64,000 nucleotides of DNA from Paracoccaceae bacterium (lineage in GTDB: Bacteria; Pseudomonadota; Alphaproteobacteria; Rhodobacterales; Rhodobacteraceae): the NCBI GenBank assembly GCA_018222585.1, contig JAAFAB010000014.1, positions 1 to 64,000 on the forward strand, read 5' to 3'. The notes under the pieces are model-generated. The model was not told the origin of the DNA. It did not search any database and worked only from the letters and a program-made list of their open reading frames with translations. Of this stretch, positions 9,167-18,038 are shown piece by piece. The first letter of the stretch is position 1; each line of letters begins with the position of its first letter. Both the position numbers and the translations under genes were made by a program.

Positions 9167-10156
9167 ATGTCGGCACGGCCGTCGCACGTCTACCGTTTCG
9201 GAGCGGTGTCCCGGATCCGGCCCTACGTGGACGATCCCGAGCGTCTTCCCACGCTCGACATCCTGAACCTCTGGAAGCTCGGGCCCGACGACATCGTCAT
9301 TTCGCCACGGCCGCGCAGCACCGTGCTGGAAGCCCTGTTCTTCCTGCGCTCGCCCGAGCGGCGCCCGGCGATCGTCTCGGTGGCGGACGGCTACATCTTC
9401 CGCCTGAACGCGCACAAGAAGTGCAACGAGCGCTACGGCTGGCTGAACCAGCATGTCATCGGGGACTGCATGATCGTGTCGCAGCCGCTCTCGAGCCTCG
9501 ACGGGATCTGCGACGACATGGACGCGGTCTCGAGCATGATCGACTACGAGATCGCCACCACCGAGACCGTGATGGAACGGCCCAACCTGGTCCTGGTCTC
9601 CGGCAACGACCCCTTCTTCGACCTCGCGCCGGATCGCTGCGTCACCGCCTTCACCGAGGCCTATCACCAGCTCCGGGCCCATTTCGGCCCCGAGGCGCCG
9701 ATCTTCCTGAGCGCCCCGAACCGCAAGCTCGCCGACCCGGTCCTTGACGCCTGCGAGGGGCTGCAGGGCATCGGGCGCATTGTCGATGCCGGGCTCTCTC
9801 CCGACGACTGCATCTTCGTGGGCTCTCCCAGCACGGTCATGCACGAGCAGTTCCTCGCCCGGCGCCCGACCTACCTGCTGCCGCTCTACGCCGACAGCGG
9901 GCTGGAGCGGACCTGCACCGAGTTTCCGGTGCTCCTGCAGTCGTCCCTCTCGGGGCACAGTGCAACCCTGCGGCACAAAGTGCCCCAAAACCTGAGTTTT
10001 CCTGCGAAGCTCAGCCTCGAGGACCTGACCGGTCTCTCCCGAAACAAACGCTCTCCCATGTTCAGCCCAGGCCGGTTCTTCCGGGAACTTCAGCCGCTCG
10101 TCTTCGCGAACGAGCTGCGCCTGCTTCTGCAGGGATATCAGGAAAACAGGCGATGA
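9167..10156 (+). CDS. putative GT-B-like capsule/EPS protein, function uncertain
   Basis: 329 residues from the ATG at 9167, preceded by AAGGGGG. I do not recognise the family firmly. Visible features are VSVADGYIFRLN near residue 70, FLSAPNRKL in the middle, and FVGSPSTVMHEQFLARRPTYLLP in the C-terminal third. The last resembles the Ser-rich 'S..S...E......P' motif of polysialyltransferase-like GT-B enzymes. Two other genes of the window (38411 and 40915) share this general plan. It sits between a GT4 and a sulfotransferase and overlaps the next gene by 4 bases, so a role in building the same polysaccharide is likely. There is no signal peptide or membrane segment. Confidence 0.55.
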   Translation: MSARPSHVYRFGAVSRIRPYVDDPERLPTLDILNLWKLGPDDIVISPRPRSTVLEALFFLRSPERRPAIVSVADGYIFRLNAHKKCNERYGWLNQHVIGDCMIVSQPLSSLDGICDDMDAVSSMIDYEIATTETVMERPNLVLVSGNDPFFDLAPDRCVTAFTEAYHQLRAHFGPEAPIFLSAPNRKLADPVLDACEGLQGIGRIVDAGLSPDDCIFVGSPSTVMHEQFLARRPTYLLPLYADSGLERTCTEFPVLLQSSLSGHSATLRHKVPQNLSFPAKLSLEDLTGLSRNKRSPMFSPGRFFRELQPLVFANELRLLLQGYQENRR

Positions 10157-10998
10157 CCTCCACTCCGGCCACCGGGGACGCTGCCGGCCCCCTTCCAAAC
10201 TTCCTCCTGATCGGCGCGCAGAAGGCCGGCTCGAGCACCTTGCACGACTACATGTCGCGGCATGACGAGATCTTCATGCCGTCGCGCAAGGAGCTGCACT
10301 ACTTCGACGACGCCCGCTTCACCAGGACCATGGCCGACTACCGCCAGGCTTTCCTGCCGGGCAGGGCCGCGGCGCGGATCGGCGAGGGCACGCCCTCGTA
10401 CCTGTCCTACCCGGGCTGCGCCGAGAAGATCCACGGCCTGCTGGGGGACATCCCGCTGGTGGTGATCCTGCGGGATCCGGTCTCGCGCATGTACAGCCAG
10501 TACTGGCACGGGGTGAAATACGGGCGCGAGACACTGAGCTTTCTCGATGCGCTGAAGGCCGAGGACGCCCGGCGCGAGGAACTGGGCATGTCCTTCTACC
10601 GGTTCTTCGACTATCTCTCGCGCAGCGCCTACGAGACCCATATCCGGAAATACCGGGCGCAGTTCTCACGGCTGCATGTCTGCCGGCTCGAGGACCTTTC
10701 GCGGGATCCGCTCGGCACGCTCAACGGCATATATGATTTCCTCGGCGTGAAGACGGTCTCGGAGGTTGCCGAACTGCCAGCCTCGAACTCCTCGCGCCTC
10801 GCCCGCGTCCAGTCCGTCAACCAGGCGCTGAACGCCTACGAGGACCGCTTCGGGGCCAACCGGGTGACCGGGCTGATCCGGCGCAAGAACTTCTACCCCT
10901 ACAAGTACCCCAAACTCTCGGATTCGGACCGGCAATTCGCCATCGACCGTCTTCATGAAATCTGTCCTGACACGGTGACTACCTATGGCCTTCGTTGA
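10153..10998 (+). CDS. PAPS-dependent sulfotransferase 1
   Basis: 281 residues. The 5'-phosphosulfate loop is LLIGAQKAGSSTLHDYM near residue 19, and the 3'-phosphate motif is VVILRDPVSRMYSQYWHG. Both are diagnostic of the P-loop sulfotransferase family, which moves sulfate from PAPS to sugar hydroxyls or amines. The start overlaps the previous stop by 4 bases, and the end overlaps the next sulfotransferase by 14 bases. The polysaccharide is therefore probably sulfated. The site of action (cytoplasmic, on the lipid-linked unit or donor) is inferred from the lack of a signal sequence. Confidence 0.88.
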   Translation: MTSTPATGDAAGPLPNFLLIGAQKAGSSTLHDYMSRHDEIFMPSRKELHYFDDARFTRTMADYRQAFLPGRAAARIGEGTPSYLSYPGCAEKIHGLLGDIPLVVILRDPVSRMYSQYWHGVKYGRETLSFLDALKAEDARREELGMSFYRFFDYLSRSAYETHIRKYRAQFSRLHVCRLEDLSRDPLGTLNGIYDFLGVKTVSEVAELPASNSSRLARVQSVNQALNAYEDRFGANRVTGLIRRKNFYPYKYPKLSDSDRQFAIDRLHEICPDTVTTYGLR

Positions 10999-11887
10999 CT
11001 TCTTCGTCGCCGGCGCTCCGAAATGCGGCACCACTTCCCTGCACTATTACCTCTGCCAGCATCCCGGGATCGCCATGGCCGATCCCAAGGAGCCGCATTT
11101 CTTCGGCACCGACATGGGCGGCTACCAGGCCCACGAGGATCTGCCCGCCTACGAGGCGATGTTCGAGGGCACAGGCGACAAGGCCTGCGGCGAGGCCTCG
11201 GTCTTCTACCTGATGTCGGCGGACGCCTTGGCGCAGGTCAGGGATTACAACCCCGACGCCCGGATCGTCCTGATCCTGCGCGACCCCAAGCAGATGCTGC
11301 CCTCGCTGCACGCTCAGCTGGTGTTCACCCAGGACGAGGACGTCGACAGCTTCGCCGATGCCTGGGATCTCGCTGCAGAGCGCGAGCAGGGCGGCGCGGT
11401 GCCCAGGCGCGCCCGCAGCATGGTCCCCCTGAGGTATCGCAGTTGCGCGAAATACGGCGCACAGGTCGCGCGGCTCAAGGAGCTGTTCGACGACAGCCAG
11501 ATCCACATCGTGCTGTTCGAGGATTTCAAGGCGGACGTCGAGAAATCGGTCTCGGAAATCCTGCAGTTCATCGGGGTGGAGGACCTGTCCGCCAGCTTCG
11601 ACTACAAGCTGCAGAACCCCAACACGGTGAACCGCTCGGCGCTGTTGACCCGGGCGCTACGCCATCCGCCCGAATGGGTGAAGACGCTCAAGCGCGCGAT
11701 CGTCGGGCGCGGCCACAGCAAGCTGCGCGCAAAGCTTCTGGAGATGAACACCGTCGCCCGCCCCCGCGATCCGCTGCCGGACCGCATCTACGAGGAAATC
11801 GAGGCGGAGTACCGCGCCGACGTCACCCTCCTGTCCGAACTTCTCGGCCGTCCGCTGGATCACTGGCTGGGGGTTCCCAAGACGTGA
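10985..11887 (+). CDS. PAPS-dependent sulfotransferase 2
   Basis: 300 residues. FFVAGAPKCGTTSLHYYL is the 5'-phosphosulfate loop and ARIVLILRDPKQMLPSLHAQL the 3'-phosphate region; KEPHFFGTD after the first loop is typical of heparan-like bacterial sulfotransferases. It overlaps sulfotransferase 1 by 14 bases and the next GT4 by 4 (GTGA). It is clearly different in sequence from its neighbour, so the pair is unlikely to be a recent duplication and may act at different positions of the repeat unit. Confidence 0.88.
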   Translation: MAFVDFFVAGAPKCGTTSLHYYLCQHPGIAMADPKEPHFFGTDMGGYQAHEDLPAYEAMFEGTGDKACGEASVFYLMSADALAQVRDYNPDARIVLILRDPKQMLPSLHAQLVFTQDEDVDSFADAWDLAAEREQGGAVPRRARSMVPLRYRSCAKYGAQVARLKELFDDSQIHIVLFEDFKADVEKSVSEILQFIGVEDLSASFDYKLQNPNTVNRSALLTRALRHPPEWVKTLKRAIVGRGHSKLRAKLLEMNTVARPRDPLPDRIYEEIEAEYRADVTLLSELLGRPLDHWLGVPKT

Positions 11888-13053
11888 CCTCCCCCGACCG
11901 CAACATCGTCTTCGTGGTCCGCAACCTCGCGCTCGGAGGCATCCCCCGGGTGGTCATCGAACTCTGCAGGTCGTGGAGCGACGAGCACCCCGAGGATGAC
12001 GTGCATCTTGTTCTGCTGGACGATCACGACCGTCATTACGACACGCCGGACAACGTCACCGAGCACGACCTGACTCGGCTGCTGAACGACCTGCCAGGCA
12101 AGATGGTACGTGCCGGCAACCGGCTGATCCCCAACCTCTGTTCGGTACTGACCATGGGCCGCAACACCCGCGCCCTGAACCGCTGGGCCCGGGATCTGGA
12201 GCGCCGGAGCGGGGCTCGGGTCGACCTGATGCTCTGCGGGTACGGCGCCATTTCGTCGTTCTGGCCGTCGAAGCTGCACAACGTTGTCTGCGTGGCGCAC
12301 AACCTTTATGCTGCGATGCTGGAAGAGCGGACGGGCCGCTTCGCGGAAGGCAACAAGCGTCTTCTCCGCAAGGCGCTCCGCGGCGTGCCGGTCTACGGGA
12401 TCTCGACCCCGATCCGGGACACCCTTCGCAGGGACATCGGAGCGGAGGTCATGGACAAGGTGCTGTACAATCCCGTCGATGCGCAGCGCATCCGCCGCAT
12501 GGCGGCGGAAGCGGCACCGCACGAGGTGATCCCGTCGCCCTACGTGCTCTATCTCGGGCGCCTGTCGCCGGAGAAGAACGTCGACGCGATCATCCGCGCC
12601 TTCGGCGCCATGACCACCATCACCGAGCCTGTGCTCGCCATCGCCGGTGCCGGATCTGAACGGGCACAGCTGGAGAAGCTCGCCGCGGCGCAGCCCCGCC
12701 CGGTCCGTTTCCTCGGCTCGGTGAAGAACCCCTACCCGGCCATCGCCGGTGCCTCTGCGCTCGTCCTCGCCTCGGATTTCGAGGGCATGCCGACGGTGCT
12801 GCTGGAAGCCCGCGCACTCGGCACCCCCATCGTCACCACCCCGGCGGGCGGTGCCTCCACCGAGGCCATCGAAGGTTACGACGCGGCGGTCCTTGTCCCG
12901 GCGGCAGATCCCGCGGCGCTGAGCGCGGCGCTGTCAGCCCTCTTCGACAATCCCCCGGGCAGCAGCCACGCCGTTCCTGACGACCTGGCCGGCTTCTCGA
13001 CCCGCGCCTGCATCTCGAGATATCGCGAGGTTCTCAATGCTGCGACAGAGTGA
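11884..13053 (+). CDS. GT4-family glycosyltransferase
   Basis: 389 residues from the GTG at 11884, which overlaps the preceding stop (GTGA). This start places NIVFVVRNLALGGIPRVVIEL, the usual first strand and glycine-rich loop, at the N-terminus. The donor domain has VLYLGRLSPEKNVDAIIRAF and ASALVLASDFEGMPTVLLEA with the conserved E-x7-E. The mechanism is retaining GT-B; sugar specificity is unknown. It belongs to the 6125-16559 operon and overlaps the Wzy-like gene by 17 bases. Confidence 0.86.
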   Translation: MTSPDRNIVFVVRNLALGGIPRVVIELCRSWSDEHPEDDVHLVLLDDHDRHYDTPDNVTEHDLTRLLNDLPGKMVRAGNRLIPNLCSVLTMGRNTRALNRWARDLERRSGARVDLMLCGYGAISSFWPSKLHNVVCVAHNLYAAMLEERTGRFAEGNKRLLRKALRGVPVYGISTPIRDTLRRDIGAEVMDKVLYNPVDAQRIRRMAAEAAPHEVIPSPYVLYLGRLSPEKNVDAIIRAFGAMTTITEPVLAIAGAGSERAQLEKLAAAQPRPVRFLGSVKNPYPAIAGASALVLASDFEGMPTVLLEARALGTPIVTTPAGGASTEAIEGYDAAVLVPAADPAALSAALSALFDNPPGSSHAVPDDLAGFSTRACISRYREVLNAATE

Positions 13054-14305
13054 CGTTTCTGGCCTGATCTGGCGGCTCTACACGATCAGCATGCTGTTCA
13101 TGGTCTTCCTGTCGTTCTCATCCGAGAACGCCGGAGACGGCTTTTACCCGAAATACTACGCCTTCCTCATCCTCATCTGCATGATGTCGGCGCTGCCGAT
13201 CTCCTCGGATTTCCTGACCTATCTCCACACCAGAAGAGCCTCGGTGTTCTTCTACTTCGCCTTCGTCGGCACGATCTTCGTCTGGAACTTCATCGTATCC
13301 GATTTCCAGATCTTCTACTCGCTGCTGGTGCTCGCCACGTCGCTGGTCGGCGGGACGATCTTCGTCATCGGCCGCGTGCGCCCGAACCTGATGATGAAGG
13401 TTATCCGGACGGTCATCCTGGTGAACGTCCTGGGACTGATCTACCAGTACATGCTCTTCGCTGCGACCGGCACGGTGCCCTACCTCCACGGCGAGCTCTT
13501 CCCCTTCTCCCGCGACAGCTACATGCTGACGATCGCAGGCGGGTTCGACCGCTTCACCGGCCTCCAGATGGAGCCGGGCGGCTATTCCTCGATGATCACG
13601 CTGGCGCTGATCTACTACCGATCGCTTTCGGGGCGGGTTGATCGGACCTTCGTGCTCGGGGCCATGAGCGTGGTGATGACCTTCTCGACCGTCGCGATGA
13701 TCTATTTCGCCGTGCTCGTTCTGGTCATCCTTCTCGAGGTCAACTGGAGCAAGCCGCGCAATCTCGCCATCGCGCTCTCGGCCTTCTTCTTGGTCATCGG
13801 CGTGCTGATCTTCGGGGGTGTCATCGAAAGCATCCTCGGCCGCTTCGACAACGGCTACGAGGGGGACTCGAGCCTTAACGTCAAGGTGCTCAACATCATC
13901 TCCTACACCCAGTTCAGCTTCGAGGAGCTGATCTCGGGGATGGGGGTCGAACGGATCGACCGCGATTGCGTGGGATGCAACTTCGTCAAGAGCAACGGCG
14001 TGTTCTTCTACATGGTCTACTCCCTCGGGCTTGTGGGCTTCCTCTTCATCCTCGCGCTGCTGATCCGGGCCGGGCAGAACGGGCTCGCGTGCTTCTGCTT
14101 CGCGATCGTCCTGTTGCTCTGCCGCTACCCGCTGAACGTGCCGGTCTTCTGGCTCATCTTCCTCTGCCTGTGGAACTGGAAGCAGCCCTTCCCCAAGCGC
14201 GTGGTGCATCGCGGTTCGGCACGAGCCGGGCCGCAGGGGCCGCGCGGTCAAGCAGCGTATCGTCTCATGCCCGCAGGGCCGAAACAGTCTCACGAAAACC
14301 TATGA
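13037..14305 (+). CDS. Wzy-like polysaccharide polymerase
   Basis: 422 residues with about ten to twelve hydrophobic segments (for example FLILICMMSALPI, FVLGAMSVVMTFSTVAMIYF, LVILLEVNW, FLVIGVLIFGGVI, LVGFLFILALLI). A larger polar loop around DNGYEGDSSLN to DCVGCNFVKSNG is followed by further membrane spans. Low conservation with many membrane spans and a periplasmic loop is the usual look of O-antigen/EPS polymerases, which link repeat units at the periplasmic face. Position between a GT4 and the sulfotransferase/flippase pair supports the call. The C-terminal 40 residues are polar and cytoplasmic-looking. Confidence 0.72.
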   Translation: MLRQSDVSGLIWRLYTISMLFMVFLSFSSENAGDGFYPKYYAFLILICMMSALPISSDFLTYLHTRRASVFFYFAFVGTIFVWNFIVSDFQIFYSLLVLATSLVGGTIFVIGRVRPNLMMKVIRTVILVNVLGLIYQYMLFAATGTVPYLHGELFPFSRDSYMLTIAGGFDRFTGLQMEPGGYSSMITLALIYYRSLSGRVDRTFVLGAMSVVMTFSTVAMIYFAVLVLVILLEVNWSKPRNLAIALSAFFLVIGVLIFGGVIESILGRFDNGYEGDSSLNVKVLNIISYTQFSFEELISGMGVERIDRDCVGCNFVKSNGVFFYMVYSLGLVGFLFILALLIRAGQNGLACFCFAIVLLLCRYPLNVPVFWLIFLCLWNWKQPFPKRVVHRGSARAGPQGPRGQAAYRLMPAGPKQSHENL

Positions 14306-14317
14306 ACGGATGCCGTC

Positions 14318-15169
14318 ATGAACCTTAAAGCCATCGGGGATAGCAGCCCTTTCCTGGATCGCCGCCGGATCTCACCGATCCGCCGCCTCAAGAGACGGTT
14401 TCTCGACAAGGAAACCCCGGGGCCGGAGATCCTCCGCCCGGCCGACAAGGCGCTTGATTTCAGCGGCTTCATCTTCGTCTGCGGCCTTCACCGTAGCGGC
14501 ACGACCATCGTCGAGCATTACATCCGCGCGCATTTCAAGGTCGCGGGTCTTCGCGCCGACGTGCCGGAATCCGAGGGCCAGCACCTTCAGGACGTGCTGC
14601 CCATCGCCCGCGACCACGGTGGCCCGGGCATGTTCGCCTTCGAACCGGTGATGCACCTCGGCGCCGCCTCCGAGGACGAGGCCGCCGCCGCCCGAGACCG
14701 CCTGCTGCGCTGCTGGACCCCCTTCGTCGATGGCGTCGACGGCAACGACCGCATCCTGCTCGAGAAGAGCCCGCCGAATCTGACCCGCATCGAGTGGCTG
14801 CGCAGCGTCTTCCCTGGCGCCCTCTTCGTCATCGTCGCCCGGGATCCGCGCGTCGTCTCGGCGGCCACGATCAAGTGGGCCGAAACCTCGATCTACGAGC
14901 TGATGTACCACTGGCATGTCGCCTATTCCGCCGCGCTCTCCGCTTGGGGAGACGACTGCGTCACCGTCCGCTACGAGGATTTCTGCGAGGATCCGAAGAA
15001 GATGATCACCGATCTCGAGGCGACCGGACGGCTCGAGAAGCGCGAGACGCCGCTCGAGATCGAGGAGCGCTTCGCCAGCCCGGTCAATTCCAACGCGAAA
15101 TACGTCGCGTCCCTGCGCGAGACCGAGTTCGGCCCGGGCGCCTGGGACCAACTGGGACCCTGGTTCTGA
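14318..15169 (+). CDS. sulfotransferase 3 (Sulfotransfer_3 type)
   Basis: 283 residues. IFVCGLHRSGTTIVEHYI (about residues 50-67) is the P-loop-like PAPS-binding motif of the Sulfotransfer_3 group, and LFVIVARDPRVVSAATIKW the second PAPS contact. The N-terminal 45 residues are basic. LLEKSPPNLTRIEWLRSVFPG between the motifs is characteristic. Third sulfotransferase of the same operon; it starts 12 bases after the polymerase and ends 10 bases before the flippase. The substrate is presumably the EPS repeat unit. Confidence 0.82.
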   Translation: MNLKAIGDSSPFLDRRRISPIRRLKRRFLDKETPGPEILRPADKALDFSGFIFVCGLHRSGTTIVEHYIRAHFKVAGLRADVPESEGQHLQDVLPIARDHGGPGMFAFEPVMHLGAASEDEAAAARDRLLRCWTPFVDGVDGNDRILLEKSPPNLTRIEWLRSVFPGALFVIVARDPRVVSAATIKWAETSIYELMYHWHVAYSAALSAWGDDCVTVRYEDFCEDPKKMITDLEATGRLEKRETPLEIEERFASPVNSNAKYVASLRETEFGPGAWDQLGPWF

Positions 15170-15179
15170 CCGCACTCAC

Positions 15180-16559
15180 ATGACCCCATCTCTCAAGAAG
15201 GTTCGGAAGCTGCTTTCGAACGCGGCCAAGGTGCTGTTCCTGCGGGTCGGCGGCGCCGCCCTGTCCTTCCTCTTCAGCGTCCTCGTCTCCCGGTTGCTCG
15301 GGGCCGAGGGCGCCGGCCTCTATTTCCTCGCCTTCTCGGTGATGATGTTCACCTCGGTCCTCGGCCGGCTGGGGCTCGACGGCACGATCCTGCGCTACAT
15401 CGCGATCCATGCCTCGGTCGGAAAGTGGGGGCCGGTCCGGGGCGCGTTCCGCAAGATCATGCTCGTCATGGGCGCCGCCACCGCCACTCTGGGGGTGCTG
15501 CTCGCCCTGGGCTCGGAACTGATGGCCCAGTATGTCTTCGGTAAGCCCGAGCTGGCGGGCCCCCTGTTCTGGATGGGTCTCGCAGTCATCCCGCTCAGCC
15601 ATACCCGCCTGCTCAGCCAGGCGCTGAAGGGGCTGAACAAGGTCGCCACCGCCGAGGCGGTGGGCACGCTGGTGCAACCCCTTTTCGGCCTGATGCTGAT
15701 CTATCCGCTCGTCGCCCTGCTGGGAGTCAACGGCGCGACACTGGCCTATTGCGGGTCGAGCGCCGTCGCCGCCGGTCTGGGCTACCTGCTCTGGAGCCGC
15801 ACCGCGCGACGCTGGCAGGTGCCTCCCGAGGCTCCCGGCAACCGCGAGCTGGTGGACAGCGCCATGCCCCTGTGGCTGTCCACAACCGTCAACCAGGCGG
15901 TCGTCCCATGGGCGCCGGTCGCGCTGCTCGGCCTCTGGGCCGCGACCTCCGATGTCGGCATCTTCGGCGCCGCGAATCGCCTCGCGAACCTGATCGCCGT
16001 CTTCCTGATCGGCGTGAATTCGGTGCTGGCGCCCCAGTTCGCGAAACTGCAGGCGACCGGGCGCGGACAGGACATCGGTCCGCTGGCCCGGCAGTTCGCA
16101 CTGGTCGTGACGGCCGCTGCCATGCCGGTATTCCTGGTCCTGATCTTCGCCGGCCAATGGGTCATGGGGTTCTTCGGCACCTCGTTCCGGGAGGGCGGAA
16201 CCGTTCTCGCGATCCTCGCCGTCGGCCAGCTGTCCTCGACGCTCTGCGGCTCCGTGCGCATGGTCCTGCTCATCACCGGCAACGAGAAGGGACTGCGCAA
16301 CGCCTCCTTCACCTCGCTCATCGTCCTCTTGGCGCTCTCGGTGCTGCTCATCCCACCCTACGGGGCGCTGGGGGCGGCGCTCGCCAGTGCTGGAGGCACC
16401 ATCGTGACGAACGCCCTGCCCGTCTACTTCGTCTGGAAGAAGATGGGCATCATGACGGTGCCCGGCCTAGGTCTGCTGTTCCGCGACCGCACCCCGGCCT
16501 CCGGAGAGGCAGAGGATGAGAAGCCCGGGAACGACACCGACGAGGGCCCCGGCCGCTAA
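15180..16559 (+). CDS. oligosaccharide flippase (Wzx-like, MOP superfamily)
   Basis: 459 residues with about 12 hydrophobic segments. The N-terminal pattern LFLRVGGAALSFLFSVLVSRLLGAEGAGLYFLAFS is the family hallmark (Polysacc_synt), and GVNSVLAPQFAKL in the middle is equally typical. It moves lipid-linked repeat units across the inner membrane for polymerisation by the Wzy-like protein upstream. The last 30 residues are acidic and polar. It is the last gene of the plus-strand operon, and its stop codon lies in the loop of a terminator-like hairpin. Confidence 0.85.
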   Translation: MTPSLKKVRKLLSNAAKVLFLRVGGAALSFLFSVLVSRLLGAEGAGLYFLAFSVMMFTSVLGRLGLDGTILRYIAIHASVGKWGPVRGAFRKIMLVMGAATATLGVLLALGSELMAQYVFGKPELAGPLFWMGLAVIPLSHTRLLSQALKGLNKVATAEAVGTLVQPLFGLMLIYPLVALLGVNGATLAYCGSSAVAAGLGYLLWSRTARRWQVPPEAPGNRELVDSAMPLWLSTTVNQAVVPWAPVALLGLWAATSDVGIFGAANRLANLIAVFLIGVNSVLAPQFAKLQATGRGQDIGPLARQFALVVTAAAMPVFLVLIFAGQWVMGFFGTSFREGGTVLAILAVGQLSSTLCGSVRMVLLITGNEKGLRNASFTSLIVLLALSVLLIPPYGALGAALASAGGTIVTNALPVYFVWKKMGIMTVPGLGLLFRDRTPASGEAEDEKPGNDTDEGPGR

Positions 16560-16571
16560 CCGGCCAGGGCC
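16545..16571 (+). terminator. terminator-like hairpin overlapping the flippase stop codon
   Basis: GGCCCCGGCCG (16545-16555) pairs with CGGCCAGGGCC (16561-16571) with one mismatch across a 5-base loop that contains the TAA. TTT follows. It would end the 6125-16559 operon, though the T-tract is short. Confidence 0.45.
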
Positions 16572-17311
16572 TTTCCCGACCTGGCCCGAGGCGCCGCAGA
16601 GCGGTTCCGGGCGGTCCGCTTCCGCCATCCGTGCCACTATCGGGAGATCAGCAGACTCAGTTCTTCTCAAGTGGCAGAAAAACAACCTTAAGGAGATACG
16701 CGTGAGGTTTCACCATCGGATATCATGAGACCTTCACGGGCCCGGCTTAACGCATTGTCCATATTTTATGCGCGGTGTGCTACGTATGACGCTTACGGAA
16801 ACATTGCGAATTTCGAATTCATCCTCCATCCGCAGTCTTTTCCAGCGGCAGTCCGCCGGGAATCAGCGGCTGAGGACGCGGAAATCCGCCCCTTGATCCG
16901 CCCGACTTTCCAAGACATCTGCCCCTTCAGCCAGCAGGCGGAGGCGCCCTCCGTCGGACAGGTCATCTTAAGATGTTGTAATAAAACAGTATTGTGTGAT
17001 GTTCCCAAAAGTCTCCAGGGACGAAGGCCCTGATCGCCATGCCATGGCTTACGTAAAGGCAGCCACCGGGCCTCGGTCCGGCGCTTGCGCGGGTTTTCTC
17101 TCCCCCCCGGTCCCAAGCCCCGGGAAACAGTGGCTGACGACCCTTGCCACAAAAATTTCGCACTTGCAGAAACTGGACAGCACACGAATGATTAACTAAC
17201 CCTTGGGGCGAGTAAGCGGGCAGCCAGTGACCGCTAACATATTCCGATTTCGGCAGGTAGCCATTTGTGTTTCCCCAGCTCTGCCGGATCCTCATTTAGG
17301 TAGACGATCTC
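16560..17311. other. 752-base non-coding leader before the exoY-like gene
   Basis: No convincing gene. A strong orphan Shine-Dalgarno element (AAGGAGAT, 16690-16697) precedes a GTG at 16702 that opens an 8-residue frame (MRFHHRIS) ending at 16728. An ATG at 16725 overlaps that stop and opens a 102-residue frame with no protein-like character. A perfect 12-base palindrome CATCTTAAGATG lies at 16964-16975 in an AT-richer patch. The length suggests a long regulatory leader for the priming transferase, but nothing firmer can be said. Confidence 0.45.
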
Positions 17312-18004
17312 ATGACGATGCTAGATGCCGGAAGCCTGAACGATACGACTGTTGTTTTCTCGCAGCGCATGGCCTACCGCCGTGAAGCGCAGAAGTTCTA
17401 CACCCGCTACACCAAGCGGATCGTCGACATCGCTCTGGCACTGATCCTCCTGCCCGTGCTTGTGCCGGTGATTGCCGCGCTCTGGGCCGTGACGCGTACC
17501 GACGGGGGCCCCGGCTTCTTCGGTCACCGCCGCATTGGCAAGAACGGCAAGGTCTTCCGCTGCTGGAAGATCCGCACGATGGTGCCCAACGCCGAGGAAC
17601 GCCTCGTGACCTACCTCGCGAACAATCCCGCCGCCGCCGAGGAATGGGCGCGCGATCACAAGCTCACCGACGATCCCCGCATCACGAAACTCGGCCGCTT
17701 CCTGCGCGAGACCAGCCTCGACGAGCTGCCGCAGATCTGGAACGTGCTGATGGGCGAGATGAGCTTCGTCGGCCCCCGTCCCGTGGTCCGCGCCGAGATG
17801 CGCAAGTACGGCCACGGCCGCACCGCCTATCTCACCATGAAGCCGGGCATCACCGGGCTCTGGCAGGTGTCGGGCCGCAACGACGTGAGCTACGACGAGC
17901 GTGTCGCCATGGACATCGAGTACCTGCAGACCGTGTCGCTGCGCACCGATATCCAGCTGATCGCCAAGACCGCCGGCTCGGTGCTGAACCGCACCGGTCG
18001 CTGA
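17312..18004 (+). CDS. undecaprenyl-phosphate sugar phosphotransferase (ExoY-type priming enzyme)
   Basis: 230 residues. One N-terminal membrane segment ([22 protein letters not shown], residues 33-54) is followed by the bacterial sugar transferase domain: [57 protein letters not shown], and the C-terminal [13 protein letters not shown]. The small size, lacking the extra four membrane spans of WbaP, is typical of rhizobial ExoY. It moves a hexose-1-phosphate onto undecaprenyl phosphate and so starts the repeat unit. It stands alone after a 752-base leader and is convergent with the phosphatase gene 34 bases away. Confidence 0.92.
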   Translation: MTMLDAGSLNDTTVVFSQRMAYRREAQKFYTRYTKRIVDIALALILLPVLVPVIAALWAVTRTDGGPGFFGHRRIGKNGKVFRCWKIRTMVPNAEERLVTYLANNPAAAEEWARDHKLTDDPRITKLGRFLRETSLDELPQIWNVLMGEMSFVGPRPVVRAEMRKYGHGRTAYLTMKPGITGLWQVSGRNDVSYDERVAMDIEYLQTVSLRTDIQLIAKTAGSVLNRTGR

Positions 18005-18038
18005 CGGGCAGTCCCCGGTCGGCGCCCCTGCGGGCAGA

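Noticed and set aside
16964-16975. Perfect palindrome CATCTTAAGATG as an operator
   Set aside because: Only 12 bases, single copy and far (about 340 bases) from the next start codon; chance is a sufficient explanation.
17203-17385. Small open frame before the exoY-like gene
   Set aside because: It overlaps the exoY start in another frame, has no ribosome site and no protein-like composition.
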